DNA from: Anoxynatronum buryatiense | GTDB taxonomy: Bacteria; Bacillota; Clostridia; Peptostreptococcales; Tindalliaceae | Direction: 5' to 3' | Assembly: GCF_900182905.1 (NCBI RefSeq) | Contig: NZ_FXUF01000009.1 | Coordinates: 62,001 to 126,000, forward strand | DNA: 64,000 nt | Shown here: piece after piece, positions 52,690 through 62,013 of the stretch | Layout: each line of letters begins with the position of its first letter | How positions within the stretch are numbered: position 1 is the first letter of the stretch | Made by a program: the position numbers and the translations under genes | Notes under the pieces: model-generated | What the model was told of the DNA's origin: nothing | The model's database searches: none | What the model saw: only the letters and a program-made list of their open reading frames with translations

Positions 52690-54426
52690 TTACTTCAGTT
52701 TGAACTGATCCAACCCTGCTTCGATGGCTGCAGCCAGATCTGCCAACACTTTGCTTGACTGAGCAATTTCGGCCATGGCTGCAGTCTGTTCTTCAACAGA
52801 TGCAGAGGCTTCCTGTGTACCGGCAGCATTTTCCTCTGAAATGGCCGAAAGATTGGCAATCACACCAATGATTTCGTCTTTTTTAGCTTCCATTTGTCGG
52901 GTGGACTGGTTAAGATCTGCCAGTGCCTGGCCCATCTGCTGAATAGCATGATCAATTCCCTGAAAACGCTGGTCTGTTTCTTCCACGCGCTGGGTCTGTA
53001 AGCCAACAATGCTCTCCACTTTTTCCATGGTGGTCACTGCATGGGCAGTTCTCCCAGTTAAATCTGAAATAACGGTGTCAATTTCGCCTGCAAATTGATT
53101 GGACTGTTCTGCCAGTTTCCGAATTTCATCTGCCACTACGGCAAATCCACGGCCCGCCTCACCGGCACGGGCAGATTCAATGGCTGCGTTCAGAGCCAGC
53201 AAGTTGGTTTGTTCTGCAATGTTTTTAATCATGGTACTGGCATTCTGAATTTTTTGTGCGCTTTGATGGGTTTCGGTGATGATTTCTGTCACCTCAGCAG
53301 CAGCTTTGCCGCTTTCAGCCGTTTTATCCACCACCTCTTTCAGCGATGCCATTCCTTCATTCTTTAATTGATTGACCTGTTCCACCGTGGTGTTCAGCGT
53401 CTTCACCAGATGCTGATCTGCTTCTATTAGCTGTCCCAGCTCGTTGATGTTGTTGGCTCCCGCCTCAGTGTCCCGAGCCTGATCAGCTGCACCATTGGCA
53501 ATTTCTTCAATGGTTCGGGCCACTTCTTCTGAAGCCATTGCCGATTGGGTGCTGGTATCTTTTAATGACTGGGCTGAGTTGGCCACCTGGTTTGTTGCTG
53601 CCCCAATTTCAGACATGGTTGTCTGCAACTGGCGGGTAACTGCATCAAATGCACCAGCCAGTTGACCAATTTCATCTTGTCGCTGCAGAATGTCTCTCGG
53701 TACTTCTTCTGTCAAATTAAGCTCCCCTACCAGTGCCGCATGTTCTGCCAGACGACGAATGGGAGATGCCAGCCTGCCGGCAAAAAGAAATGTGAGAACT
53801 GCCGCCGCCAACAGGATGACAGCCGCTCCCGACAAGAGGATCAGCAGCATTCTGGTAACAAACACATTGATCATGGAAGCAACTTCATCCTCTGAAACTC
53901 CCAGAAAGAGAATGCCAATGATTTGTCCGCTGGTATCAGTAATGGGTTCGTAGGCAGTCAGATAGTTTCTTCCCAGAATACCAGCTTCTCCCAGATAGCG
54001 CTGACCTGCCGATACAGGCTGATAGGCTGCGCTCTCTTTTCCAAGATATGTGCCTGTTACCCGTTCCCCCTGCTCATTGCGGATGGTGGTGGCAATGCGT
54101 TTGTAATCATCATCTTCTCTGACAAATATAGTGGCGGCAAGTCCCAAATCTTTTTCAAGGGTATCCACAAAGCTGTTTCCCTCCAGCTGCATACCCTCTT
54201 GAGTCATCAGCTGGTTTCCAGTAAGTGAAAGATTTCCCAGATAGTGCTGTTGATAGACCAACGATGCATTGATGTCTCCTTCAAGTTTTTCCCGCAACAG
54301 GGAACGCCCCAGTGCTTCGTTGCTCCCTTTGGATAAAAGATATGATCCTACACTCATTGTGGCTACTGTCATCAACAGAATTACCAATACCAGTGCCACC
54401 ATTTGACCTTTCATGCTTTTTTTCAT
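52690..54426 (-). CDS. Methyl-accepting chemotaxis protein with Cache sensor
   Basis: A 578-residue chemoreceptor. A membrane helix near 10-32, an extracellular Cache domain ([20 protein letters not shown], then [20 protein letters not shown]), a second helix near 190-215, a HAMP region ([19 protein letters not shown]) and a signalling domain with tip [20 protein letters not shown]. This Cache type binds small organic acids or similar ligands in other receptors. The ATG at 54426 is chosen; a GTG at 54438 touches the ribosome site directly. The start region has a sigma-D-like -10 element. Confidence 0.95.
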   Translation of the reverse strand: MKKSMKGQMVALVLVILLMTVATMSVGSYLLSKGSNEALGRSLLREKLEGDINASLVYQQHYLGNLSLTGNQLMTQEGMQLEGNSFVDTLEKDLGLAATIFVREDDDYKRIATTIRNEQGERVTGTYLGKESAAYQPVSAGQRYLGEAGILGRNYLTAYEPITDTSGQIIGILFLGVSEDEVASMINVFVTRMLLILLSGAAVILLAAAVLTFLFAGRLASPIRRLAEHAALVGELNLTEEVPRDILQRQDEIGQLAGAFDAVTRQLQTTMSEIGAATNQVANSAQSLKDTSTQSAMASEEVARTIEEIANGAADQARDTEAGANNINELGQLIEADQHLVKTLNTTVEQVNQLKNEGMASLKEVVDKTAESGKAAAEVTEIITETHQSAQKIQNASTMIKNIAEQTNLLALNAAIESARAGEAGRGFAVVADEIRKLAEQSNQFAGEIDTVISDLTGRTAHAVTTMEKVESIVGLQTQRVEETDQRFQGIDHAIQQMGQALADLNQSTRQMEAKKDEIIGVIANLSAISEENAAGTQEASASVEEQTAAMAEIAQSSKVLADLAAAIEAGLDQFKLK

Positions 54427-54503
54427 ATGCCATGTCACTCCCCTTTTATGAACGGTGCCATTTCATCAAAATGAAACATTATCTATTTAACACTTGTATA
54501 AGT

Positions 54504-54512
54504 ATTATCGGC
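54504..54512 (-). promoter_or_regulatory. Possible sigma-D (flagellar) -10 element
   Basis: GCCGATAAT on the minus strand, 78 bases before the chemoreceptor start, matches the sigma-D -10 consensus GCCGATAT in seven of eight bases. No TAAA was found at the right distance, so support is partial. The rest of 54427-54753 shows no gene. Confidence 0.3.
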
Positions 54513-54705
54513 CATTCTGCTTCTCATCAACATGATTTGTCAATGGTAACTTTTATTCCAAGTCAAATATTGTCATTTTCTCACCCGGACTGATTTTCCT
54601 CTTTTCAAGTTAATTATCTGTTATCCTGAGTGCTTTCATTCATTTGCACTGAATGGTCCTGTTAATGAAAGAAATGTTCTTGGTAGTCATCTTATTACAA
54701 TACGT

Positions 54706-54734
54706 AAAAAAATCCGCCTTTTGGGGGCGGATTT
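54706..54734 (-). terminator. Terminator after the ornithine-racemase-like gene
   Basis: On the minus strand AAATCCGCC pairs with GGCGGATTT around a 7-base loop and is followed by a T run. Confidence 0.85.
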
Positions 54735-54753
54735 GAGGTTCAAGTAAACTTAA

Positions 54754-55818
54754 TCAGGTGATAATGATTTTTTTAACATATGGAGATGTCATCAAACTGA
54801 GGCAGCCACCATAAGTTGGTAAAAATGTCAGATAGCTGCCAATCTGTAATAAATCAGAGCAATCTTCCACGTCAAGTATCAAATGGTCACTGCTGGCTCC
54901 CAGAATCTGAATGCCCTTTTGCAGGGGGCATATCTCGTCAGGATGAATATCCTGACGACCCAGTGCACAAATGGCCCTCATGCGATTGCCCCGGTCTTCA
55001 AATACCGGCCGGTTGCCAAAAGCATCCAGCCCTATGATCCCTTCGGGGATTGAGGGCTTGCGGCGCAGTTCCACAATTTCCGTCAGCAGAAGAAAAGCGT
55101 CCTGTTGAAGCCCCGGTATCGGCTCATCATTCAGCCCAATACCCATTGCAAGGGATGACCCTAATCTCAGCTGGTTGATTTCCACCGGTATTTCGCCGGT
55201 TTCCAGCAGGCTTAACGTGCCGCCGTTGCCACCGGACAACACAGGCAAGTGTCTTTTCAGCAGCTTTTCCAGTTCTGTTTTGATGTTCACCAGTTGCGTC
55301 AGGTTTTTCCGGCTGGGGCGTACACCGCCATAGCAGGTGAGGTTGGTGCCAATACCCGTCAGTTGTACTCCAGGAAGCCCATCCATCATGGATGCCGCTT
55401 CCTGGATTTCTTTCATTGCATAGAGCCCCTCACGCAAATCCCCCACATCAACCATCAAAATCAGCTGAATCGATTTATCAAGAGCCTTCGCCTGGTTTGA
55501 AAGCGCTTTGGCTGTCTCAGGTTCAGAGATCAACACCATGTCCGCTGTCTGCACAACCGTTGCCGCTTCGCTGATCATGGGAATGCGGAGCAGCATCTTA
55601 GGAAGAGAAAAACCGGAAAGGCGCTTCAAATTATCGATGCGGGAATCTGCCAGCAAGTCAACGCCTCCAGCCACATAAGCGGTGGCAATCTCCGGGTTTC
55701 CTCCAAAAAGCTTGGTGACCCCCGCCACCTGGATTCCCTGCTGGTGGCACCGTTCCACAGTTGTCCGGGTATTGGTTTCAATTTTATTAAGATCAATTCT
55801 GATTTCGGGATATGCCAA
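54754..55818 (-). CDS. orr: Alanine/ornithine racemase family PLP enzyme
   Basis: A 354-residue PLP enzyme of the fold III alanine racemase-like family. YPEIRIDLNKIETNTRTTVE at the start, VAGVTKLFGGNPEIATAY with the PLP lysine, LLADSRIDNL, GIGTNLTCYGGVRP and VLSGGNGGTLSLLE are typical of clostridial ornithine racemase and YhfX relatives. It would interconvert L- and D-ornithine, feeding oxidative ornithine breakdown; other basic amino acids are possible. The start is a TTG, 7 bases after GGAGG; the ATG just upstream is out of frame. It stands alone here, without other ornithine-pathway genes. Confidence 0.8.
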   Translation of the reverse strand: MAYPEIRIDLNKIETNTRTTVERCHQQGIQVAGVTKLFGGNPEIATAYVAGGVDLLADSRIDNLKRLSGFSLPKMLLRIPMISEAATVVQTADMVLISEPETAKALSNQAKALDKSIQLILMVDVGDLREGLYAMKEIQEAASMMDGLPGVQLTGIGTNLTCYGGVRPSRKNLTQLVNIKTELEKLLKRHLPVLSGGNGGTLSLLETGEIPVEINQLRLGSSLAMGIGLNDEPIPGLQQDAFLLLTEIVELRRKPSIPEGIIGLDAFGNRPVFEDRGNRMRAICALGRQDIHPDEICPLQKGIQILGASSDHLILDVEDCSDLLQIGSYLTFLPTYGGCLSLMTSPYVKKIIIT

Positions 55819-55913
55819 GCCATTTCCTCCCTTGTGTTGTGGCGCGCCCATCCCCGCGGCCATGCTCCCTTTTTTCTGACAGTCTGAATGATAAAGGCCG
55901 CCATGTTCACCTT

Positions 55914-57413
55914 TTAAATGATGGTATCCAACACACAGCTGAAAGTAACACAGCTCCCGGTTCCCACCTTGCTGGAAGCCTGAATGCTGCCTCCCATAAG
56001 CTCCACCAGTCCTTTGGATATGGCCAGCCCCAATCCGGTACCGCCATAAACCCGGTTATCTGAACTGTCGGACTGCACAAACCGTTCAAAAATGGCTTCC
56101 AGTTGATCCGGCGGAATACCAATACCGGTGTCAGAAATGGATACTATCAACTTCACGCTGTGCTGCTTCTCACCAGGTTCCACCGAAGCTTCCAGGCGGA
56201 CCGATCCACTGGTGGTAAATTTCACAGCATTTCCCACCAGATTGGCAGTGATCTGACGAAGCCTGAAAGCGTCTCCCACCAGATACTCAGGAATCAATGG
56301 GTCGATATGACTTTTCAATATCAGGCCTTTTTCTGTTGCTGTTCCCTGGAAGAGTCCCAGCGCATCAGAAAACAGTTGGCGCACGTAGAAAGGTTTATTC
56401 GACAATTGGACTTTGTGGGCTTCAATCCGTGAAAAATCAAGGATATCATTCAGAACCGCCAGCAATGCCCCTGAAGATCTTTTGGTAAGCGCCAGCAATT
56501 CCTCCTGTTCTTCATTGAGATCTGTTGTTTCAAGTAATTGAAGCATTCCCATAAACCCATTCATGGGCGTTCTGATTTCATGAGACATATTGGCAAGAAA
56601 CTGACTTTTGGCCACATTGGCGGCTTCTGCTTCTTTTTTTGCCTTTTCCAGTTCGGCCATGGCTCTTTTTTTATCCGTCACATCCTGTATGGTGACAATC
56701 ACACCTGCCAGCTTCCCTGCTTCATCCATCATGGGACTGAAGGATTGATATGACCAGATATCCTCGCCGGTATGAGGATGTCTGAAATGAAGTTCCACAT
56801 CACTGATGCGAACCCGTTCCAAAGCCCGGCGAAGATATACCATCACACCATTTTCAAGCGTTTCCGGAAAAACCGTCCAGGGATGCTTTCCCAAAACCTC
56901 GTGAGCACTGACCGCGGTTTGTTCCTCCATATAGGGATTATACACCCGGTAGCGCAGTTCGGTATCGTAGACGATAATCCCTTCATTCACATACTGAATA
57001 ATCTGCCGGTTAAAGGCCAGCGCTTCTTCCAGTGATTTTTCATTCCTTTTAACATCTGTCACATCCTGAAAGAGAGTAATGAATTCCCCCTGAGCAGGTG
57101 AATATACGGTCATGTGAAGCCATCGTTCCAAGGCCACAGAGTATTCGGTAAATTCATGGCTTCTCCCTGAAAGCGCCACCTGGCCAAAGGTTTTAATCCA
57201 GTCAAACCGTCTGCGAGATTCTCTGGGAAAAACGTCGCTTTCCAGCTTACCAACGACAGCATCGGCCCGAAGCCCTGTCATGGTTTCATAGGCTGGATTG
57301 ACTTCGAGAAAACGGTAATCCACAGGCTGTCCCTTTTCATCGCAAATAATGTGGTGCCTGGCATACCCCATGGGCAGATGTTCAATGATGGAGTGATTTA
57401 AATCGACATACAT
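55914..57413 (-). CDS. PAS-PAS sensor histidine kinase
   Basis: A 499-residue cytoplasmic kinase without membrane segments. PAS 1 covers about 8-120 and PAS 2 about 130-250 with the PAC-like GVIVTIQDVTDKKRA. HisKA has MSHEIRTPMNGFMGML (phosphorylated His278), and HATPase shows ITANLVGNAVKFT, ISDTGIGIPPDQL and GGTGLGLAISKGLVELMGG. There is no receiver domain although the kinase core is the hybrid type, and no partner regulator is adjacent. The ATG has GGGGGAGG 4 bases upstream. It follows a GAF-domain gene by 60 bases, probably its partner or input. Confidence 0.93.
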   Translation of the reverse strand: MYVDLNHSIIEHLPMGYARHHIICDEKGQPVDYRFLEVNPAYETMTGLRADAVVGKLESDVFPRESRRRFDWIKTFGQVALSGRSHEFTEYSVALERWLHMTVYSPAQGEFITLFQDVTDVKRNEKSLEEALAFNRQIIQYVNEGIIVYDTELRYRVYNPYMEEQTAVSAHEVLGKHPWTVFPETLENGVMVYLRRALERVRISDVELHFRHPHTGEDIWSYQSFSPMMDEAGKLAGVIVTIQDVTDKKRAMAELEKAKKEAEAANVAKSQFLANMSHEIRTPMNGFMGMLQLLETTDLNEEQEELLALTKRSSGALLAVLNDILDFSRIEAHKVQLSNKPFYVRQLFSDALGLFQGTATEKGLILKSHIDPLIPEYLVGDAFRLRQITANLVGNAVKFTTSGSVRLEASVEPGEKQHSVKLIVSISDTGIGIPPDQLEAIFERFVQSDSSDNRVYGGTGLGLAISKGLVELMGGSIQASSKVGTGSCVTFSCVLDTII

Positions 57414-57473
57414 GCTGCCTCCCCCGCTTTCCCAGAATATTTCCCATATCTGTTGTGTCTGGTGATGACTTTT

Positions 57474-58073
57474 TCACGATTCATTCGATCTATCGACTCC
57501 GGCATTAGCCAGCACACGTCCAACGCCCTGGCTGAACAGCACGACCTGGCGCTCCGAGGCCAGTTCCTGCCCTTTGGGCATGGCCAGCACGAAGTTCCCC
57601 ATCAGCTGGCCGTTGTGAAGAAAGCTCATGCTGTAAATGTTGCCGATTCCCAGCATTTTTTCAATGGTAAAACCAATGAACTCTGGAATATGATAGGACG
57701 AAGCTTCGTGGATAGAATCCAGACGGAGCAGCCGGCCATTTTGAAGTTCTTCATAAACGCCTTCTGCCAGAATCCATTCATGGCCAATCATTGGATGCCC
57801 CAGCTGGTGAATCACTGCTTCCACTTTCTGGGGTATGCCTTCGATGCCCCGGGTCACCAGCGACATTTTTGCAGGACTATATTCCGAAAGTACCAGAAAC
57901 AGGGCCCCTGTCAATCGCTTTAAATCCCGCGCCAAACAGAACCACTGAAAGTTTTCAGGTTCCCAGTTTGTATAGTATTCAAGCACCTGATTCAATTCTG
58001 CGTCTGTCGCGGAGGTTGTCAGGTTGATTTGGTGCCACTTGACAGCATCATGATTGGATTCAACGTGTGCCAT
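57474..58073 (-). CDS. GAF-like domain protein upstream of the PAS kinase
   Basis: A 199-residue soluble protein. The second half (MLGIGNIYSMSFLHNGQLMG, then FVLAMPKGQELAS) looks like a GAF domain core, with the closing helix RQVVLFSQGVGRVLAN. The first 90 residues are not recognised, though LKRLTGALFLVLSEY may begin the GAF fold. There is no catalytic signature. It lies between the TetR gene and the kinase on the same strand; a stand-alone sensor that feeds the kinase is a plausible inference. Confidence 0.6.
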   Translation of the reverse strand: MAHVESNHDAVKWHQINLTTSATDAELNQVLEYYTNWEPENFQWFCLARDLKRLTGALFLVLSEYSPAKMSLVTRGIEGIPQKVEAVIHQLGHPMIGHEWILAEGVYEELQNGRLLRLDSIHEASSYHIPEFIGFTIEKMLGIGNIYSMSFLHNGQLMGNFVLAMPKGQELASERQVVLFSQGVGRVLANAGVDRSNES

Positions 58074-58121
58074 GGCGAAAACCTTCGCTTTCTCCGGTTT
58101 CCATGCTCAAAAAGTGGACAA

Positions 58122-58727
58122 CTATTTTTCTTCAGGAGTCTCCAGTGTTCTAAACAAACGCGATAGATATCGGTGCATGTCAGCCACCAAGTCATACTCA
58201 CCGTCATGCAGTGCCCAGTGGTAGACCACCCCTCTGGCTGCAATAAAAAGATAATCCACCATTTCCTCCGGCGACAGATCTGCGGCCAGTTCCCCGGTTT
58301 GCTGCCCCCGGGTGATGATTTCTGCCAGATACACCTGCAGGTATCGTCCTTTTACCCGAAACAGATTGTTCTGAACCTCATAAAGCTTTTTGACAAATCC
58401 CAGCCCCTGATCCACTGTATAGTGAGCGTAAGCATCAAAGTAGGTGAGTATTTGGGCGCGAATCCCAGATGCCGCGAGTTCAGTGATCTGCGGTGTCACC
58501 GTTTCCCTGAAATAATCATCAATGTCTGTGAAAATCTTTTCCAGCACTGCATACTTTGTCGGAAAGTAGTAATAGTATGTTCCCACAGAAATACCTGCTT
58601 CACGACAAATATCTGTCACTGTGATTTCCTGAAATCCCTTCTGCTCAAATAGACGTGTGGCTGTTTCAAGGATTTTCTTCTTTGTTTCAATCGCTTGCTT
58701 TTGCCGGTTTGTCAAATCCTTTCCCAT
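58122..58727 (-). CDS. TetR family transcriptional regulator
   Basis: A 201-residue regulator. ILETATRLFEQKGFQEITVTD leads into the helix-turn-helix ICREAGISVGTYYYYFPTKYAVLEKI, in the standard place at residues 20-60 (only parts are quoted). The C-terminal ligand domain is not assigned. The ATG at 58727 has GGAGAG 5 bases upstream. It is divergent from the exported flavoprotein gene across 341 bases, and a palindrome lies at that gene's transcription start, so it probably represses it. Confidence 0.92.
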   Translation of the reverse strand: MGKDLTNRQKQAIETKKKILETATRLFEQKGFQEITVTDICREAGISVGTYYYYFPTKYAVLEKIFTDIDDYFRETVTPQITELAASGIRAQILTYFDAYAHYTVDQGLGFVKKLYEVQNNLFRVKGRYLQVYLAEIITRGQQTGELAADLSPEEMVDYLFIAARGVVYHWALHDGEYDLVADMHRYLSRLFRTLETPEEK

Positions 58728-58978
58728 CAAATCTCTCCAGTCTTATGGGTTCTGTTTCCGTTTTTTCTCAGTTATTGCAGCAAGAAACTTTTTTTAACCT
58801 TCATTTTCTCGGCTATTATGGTTCATTATATCAATTCATTCAGACAATGAAAAGTAGTGGCAGTCACCCGATTATCAGATCTTTGACACGGTATCTCTCA
58901 GTTGCATCCATCTTAGTTCATTAGACAACCTCAATGTGTCGCTTTTGATGACATTTCTTTTAACTCATGTTTAGTCTG

Positions 58979-59036
58979 TTGACAATGTCTTAACAATATC
59001 GTAGAATGGTCTAGGTCATTGAGTACATTCAGTGAC
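58979..59036 (+). promoter_or_regulatory. Promoter of the exported flavoprotein with TetR-type operator
   Basis: TTGACA (58979-58984), 17-base spacer and TAGAAT (59002-59007) make a strong sigma-A promoter. At the expected start site, GTCATTGA (59015-59022) and TCAGTGAC (59029-59036) form an inverted repeat with one mismatch and a 6-base centre. This fits an operator for the divergent TetR gene. The remaining 58728-58978 shows no gene. Confidence 0.65.
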
Positions 59037-59068
59037 TACATTCTAAAAAGTCTGAAAGGGGTAATTTG

Positions 59069-60895
59069 ATGAATCGCTTGACACATTTGAAGAAAGGTTT
59101 GGCTTTGTTGCTTGCATTAATCATGGTTTTGGGACTGGCAGCCTGCCAGCCAACTGCCACGGAAGCACCGGAGGCACCAGTGGACGAATCTGCTGATGCA
59201 TTGTTCCAGGCAGGTACCTACACAGCGACTGTTGACGGACACAACGGTGATCTCACTGTTGAAGTCACTGTCACCGCTGACGAGATTGTCAGCATTGAAA
59301 CAACCGACCACAAAGAGAGTGCCGGCATCACTGATCTTGTTTTCGAAAGAATTCCTGCTGCGATTCTCTCCCAGCAAAACCTGGCAGTTGACGCTGTTTC
59401 CGGCGCAACCGTTACCAGTGACGCTCTGATTGCAGCTATTATCAATGCATTAGAGCAGGCCGGCGCAGATATTGCTGCCCTGCAAAGCGGTGCTGGCAGT
59501 GCTGCAGCTGCTGGTGAAGCCATTTCCTACGATGCTGATGTCGTGGTCATTGGTGGTGGTGGTGCTGGTCTGGCCGCGGCTGTCACTGCACATCAAAATG
59601 GTGCCAGTGTTATTATCATCGAAAAAATGCCCCGCCTGGGTGGTAACACCATTCTTTCCGGTGGTGCTTTCAACGCTGTTGATCCTGGCAGACAGGTGCC
59701 TCAGGGAATCGAAGATTCCATTGACAAGCATTTTCAGCAAACCTTCGACGGCGGCGACCAGGTGGGTAATCCTGAACTGGTTCGTGTGCTGGTGGAAAAT
59801 GCCTACCCGGCCATCGAATGGCTGGAAAGCCTGGGCATGAAGTTCAATGACGAGGTGTTTACGGTTCTCGGCGGCCTGTGGCCCCGTGCACACAAACCTT
59901 CCACACCACTGGGCACCGGCTTCATCGACACTTATTCCAATTACATCAATGCTAACGACGGTATTGAAGTACTGCTGGATACTGAAGCCACCGAACTGAT
60001 TGTGGAAAACGGTCGTGTCACCGGTGTTATCGCCAAGCATTTCAACGATGATGTGACACTGAACGCCTCCAAAGGTGTTGTCATGGCTTCCGGCGGATTT
60101 GGCGTGAACTCAGAAATGCGTGACCGCTTCAACGAAGACTGGCCCGCACTGACCAACCTGAAAAGCACCAATCATCCCGGTGCCACCGGCGATGGGCTTG
60201 TTATGGCTGAAGCCATCGGAGCCAGCCTCATCGGCATGCATAACATTCAGCTGCTTCCATTGGGCGACCCCAATAGCGGAAGTCTCAGCGGCAACATTGA
60301 ACACGGTGTTGAAAACCGTATTTTCGTGAACAAAGAAGGGAATCGTTTTGTTGATGAGGGTGCCCGGCGCGATGTGATGACCCTGGCCCTGATGGAGCAA
60401 ACAGATGCCTACCTGTATATCGTACTGGATAGCAGTGATTATCCGGATCCCGACACCACCACTAATAACTTCAACGAAACCATTAATGAACTGATTGATC
60501 AGGGACGTGCCTTCAAAGGCGACACCCTGGAAGAACTGGCAGCCGCCATTAACGTGGATCCTGCCAACCTGGTTCAGGCAGTTGAATCCTTCAATGAAGC
60601 TGTTGAAAACGGCGGTCCCGACGAATTTGGCCGCACCCTTTTTGCCAGAAAAATTGAACAGGCACCTTTCTATGCAGGTCCCCGCGTACCCACCGTTCAC
60701 CATACCATGGGTGGTATTGAAATCAACACCCTGGCACAGGTACTGGATACCGACGGCAATGTGATTCCCGGTTTCTATGCTGCCGGAGAAGTCACTGGCG
60801 GCATTCACGGTGCCAACCGACTTGGCGGCAACGCCCTGGCTGATATTGCCGTCTTTGGCAGAATCGCCGGTGAAAACATTGCCAACGAGCAGTAA
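59069..60895 (+). CDS. Exported FMN_bind / FAD fumarate-reductase-like flavoprotein
   Basis: A 608-residue lipoprotein (lipobox LGLAAC). Residues about 45-135 are an FMN_bind domain with DAVSGATVTS, the ApbE flavinylation motif (covalent FMN on Thr). The rest is a flavocytochrome c/fumarate reductase-type FAD domain: DVVVIGGGGAGLAAAVTA, VHHTMGGIEIN and EVTGGIHGANRLGGNALAD. His and Arg of the last two motifs match the fumarate reductase active site. Where fumarate reductases have a His in an HPT motif, this protein has NIQLLPLGDP, so the electron acceptor may be another enoate. No haem motif is present. AAAGGGG lies 7 bases before the ATG. Confidence 0.9.
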   Translation: MNRLTHLKKGLALLLALIMVLGLAACQPTATEAPEAPVDESADALFQAGTYTATVDGHNGDLTVEVTVTADEIVSIETTDHKESAGITDLVFERIPAAILSQQNLAVDAVSGATVTSDALIAAIINALEQAGADIAALQSGAGSAAAAGEAISYDADVVVIGGGGAGLAAAVTAHQNGASVIIIEKMPRLGGNTILSGGAFNAVDPGRQVPQGIEDSIDKHFQQTFDGGDQVGNPELVRVLVENAYPAIEWLESLGMKFNDEVFTVLGGLWPRAHKPSTPLGTGFIDTYSNYINANDGIEVLLDTEATELIVENGRVTGVIAKHFNDDVTLNASKGVVMASGGFGVNSEMRDRFNEDWPALTNLKSTNHPGATGDGLVMAEAIGASLIGMHNIQLLPLGDPNSGSLSGNIEHGVENRIFVNKEGNRFVDEGARRDVMTLALMEQTDAYLYIVLDSSDYPDPDTTTNNFNETINELIDQGRAFKGDTLEELAAAINVDPANLVQAVESFNEAVENGGPDEFGRTLFARKIEQAPFYAGPRVPTVHHTMGGIEINTLAQVLDTDGNVIPGFYAAGEVTGGIHGANRLGGNALADIAVFGRIAGENIANEQ

Positions 60896-60939
60896 TCACC
60901 ATTTTGCTTAGATCCTCCTTTCTTATATTTCGGTAAGAT

Positions 60940-60990
60940 AACAGCACAAAACCGGAAGCCGCCGCAAGGCACTTCCGGTTTTGTGCTGTT
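60940..60990. terminator. Strong bidirectional terminator
   Basis: A perfect 19-base inverted repeat (AACAGCACAAAACCGGAAG and complement) with a 13-base loop between the convergent flavoprotein and FMN_bind genes. Confidence 0.9.
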
Positions 60991-61009
60991 GTTGATTATA
61001 CTGATGGAT

Positions 61010-61984
61010 TCACTGGCCGGATCGGTTCACCGGCATGGCATAATCGTATATTTTCCATGAGTCCTCATTCTCACGGTGCCCCACCAGGAAATTGCGAAGG
61101 TATCGCCCGGTGCCCCACTGGGGACCACCGGTATCATCGGAAAGCACCTGTTCATAATCCACATTGATCACTTCAAAGTCGACCAGCTGGTAGTCTTTTA
61201 CCAGATCCATCACACCGTCATAGTAATAGTCATTGCAGGCTCCATTGGCCAGCAACCCCTCATTGTATTCTTTGGCACTCAGGGTATCCACATGGTACAG
61301 TGTGACCGCTTTCATGTAACGGCCTTCATCCAGTGCCAGCTTCCGTTCATTTTCGATACTGATGGCGTGTGGCTCAATATCAGCCAGGAGGGTATATTTT
61401 TCGTCAAAGTCAAAGGTGATGGAGCTGATGAAGTCACGCACCACCACTTCTTCTGCAACCGATTTGGGTGGTCGAACCAGTTCCAGTTCCCGGTCTTCTA
61501 CTTCCACCCGATGTGGCCCTTCGTACTGGTATTCATTTTGGTATTCTTTTGAAATATGAGCCACCGGTGGTGATTTTAAAGCCGTTTCAATGGCTTGAAG
61601 AATCACCTTACTGCTGTTGGTGGCTCCCGACACCAGATCCACCTGGGTGGTTTGGAATGCCATGACCTGACCAGGAATCACATTGGCCGCTTCTCCACGA
61701 TCATGCTGATGACTAAACTCCAAACCAGTAATACGGTGGTTTTCCACCGTTACCCGAGCGGTGGCGGAGATCCATGTGATGGTTTTCTCCCCTTCATAAA
61801 TACCGTCTTCCAGGGTTTTTAAGTCAACACCCGTCAGCTCAATGGCCGCCACTTCCTGGCGATACTGACGAAGCTGGAACCACCGTTCCCCCCAGATGAC
61901 ACCCGATGCCAGAAGTACCATCAGCAGAATACCAATGATAAGCCCCCTTTTTTTCTTGAGTTTGGAAACATTTATCGTTTTCAT
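61010..61984 (-). CDS. Membrane-anchored FMN_bind protein with extra C-terminal domain
   Basis: A 324-residue protein with a basic N-terminus, one membrane helix (about 15-32) and an external FMN_bind domain (about 55-135) carrying DLVSGATNSS, the flavinylation motif with the Asp three residues ahead. The C-terminal 170 residues (IENERKLALDEGRYMKAVTL, then WKIYDYAMPVN) look like an NTF2-like/DUF4829-type domain; this assignment is weak. Covalent FMN outside the membrane would let it pass electrons. It is in an operon with a small membrane protein and converges with the exported flavoprotein. AAGGG lies 8 bases before the ATG. Confidence 0.8.
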   Translation of the reverse strand: MKTINVSKLKKKRGLIIGILLMVLLASGVIWGERWFQLRQYRQEVAAIELTGVDLKTLEDGIYEGEKTITWISATARVTVENHRITGLEFSHQHDRGEAANVIPGQVMAFQTTQVDLVSGATNSSKVILQAIETALKSPPVAHISKEYQNEYQYEGPHRVEVEDRELELVRPPKSVAEEVVVRDFISSITFDFDEKYTLLADIEPHAISIENERKLALDEGRYMKAVTLYHVDTLSAKEYNEGLLANGACNDYYYDGVMDLVKDYQLVDFEVINVDYEQVLSDDTGGPQWGTGRYLRNFLVGHRENEDSWKIYDYAMPVNRSGQ

Positions 61985-62013
61985 TCAACCTACCCTTTCT
62001 GCCTGGCAAGCCA

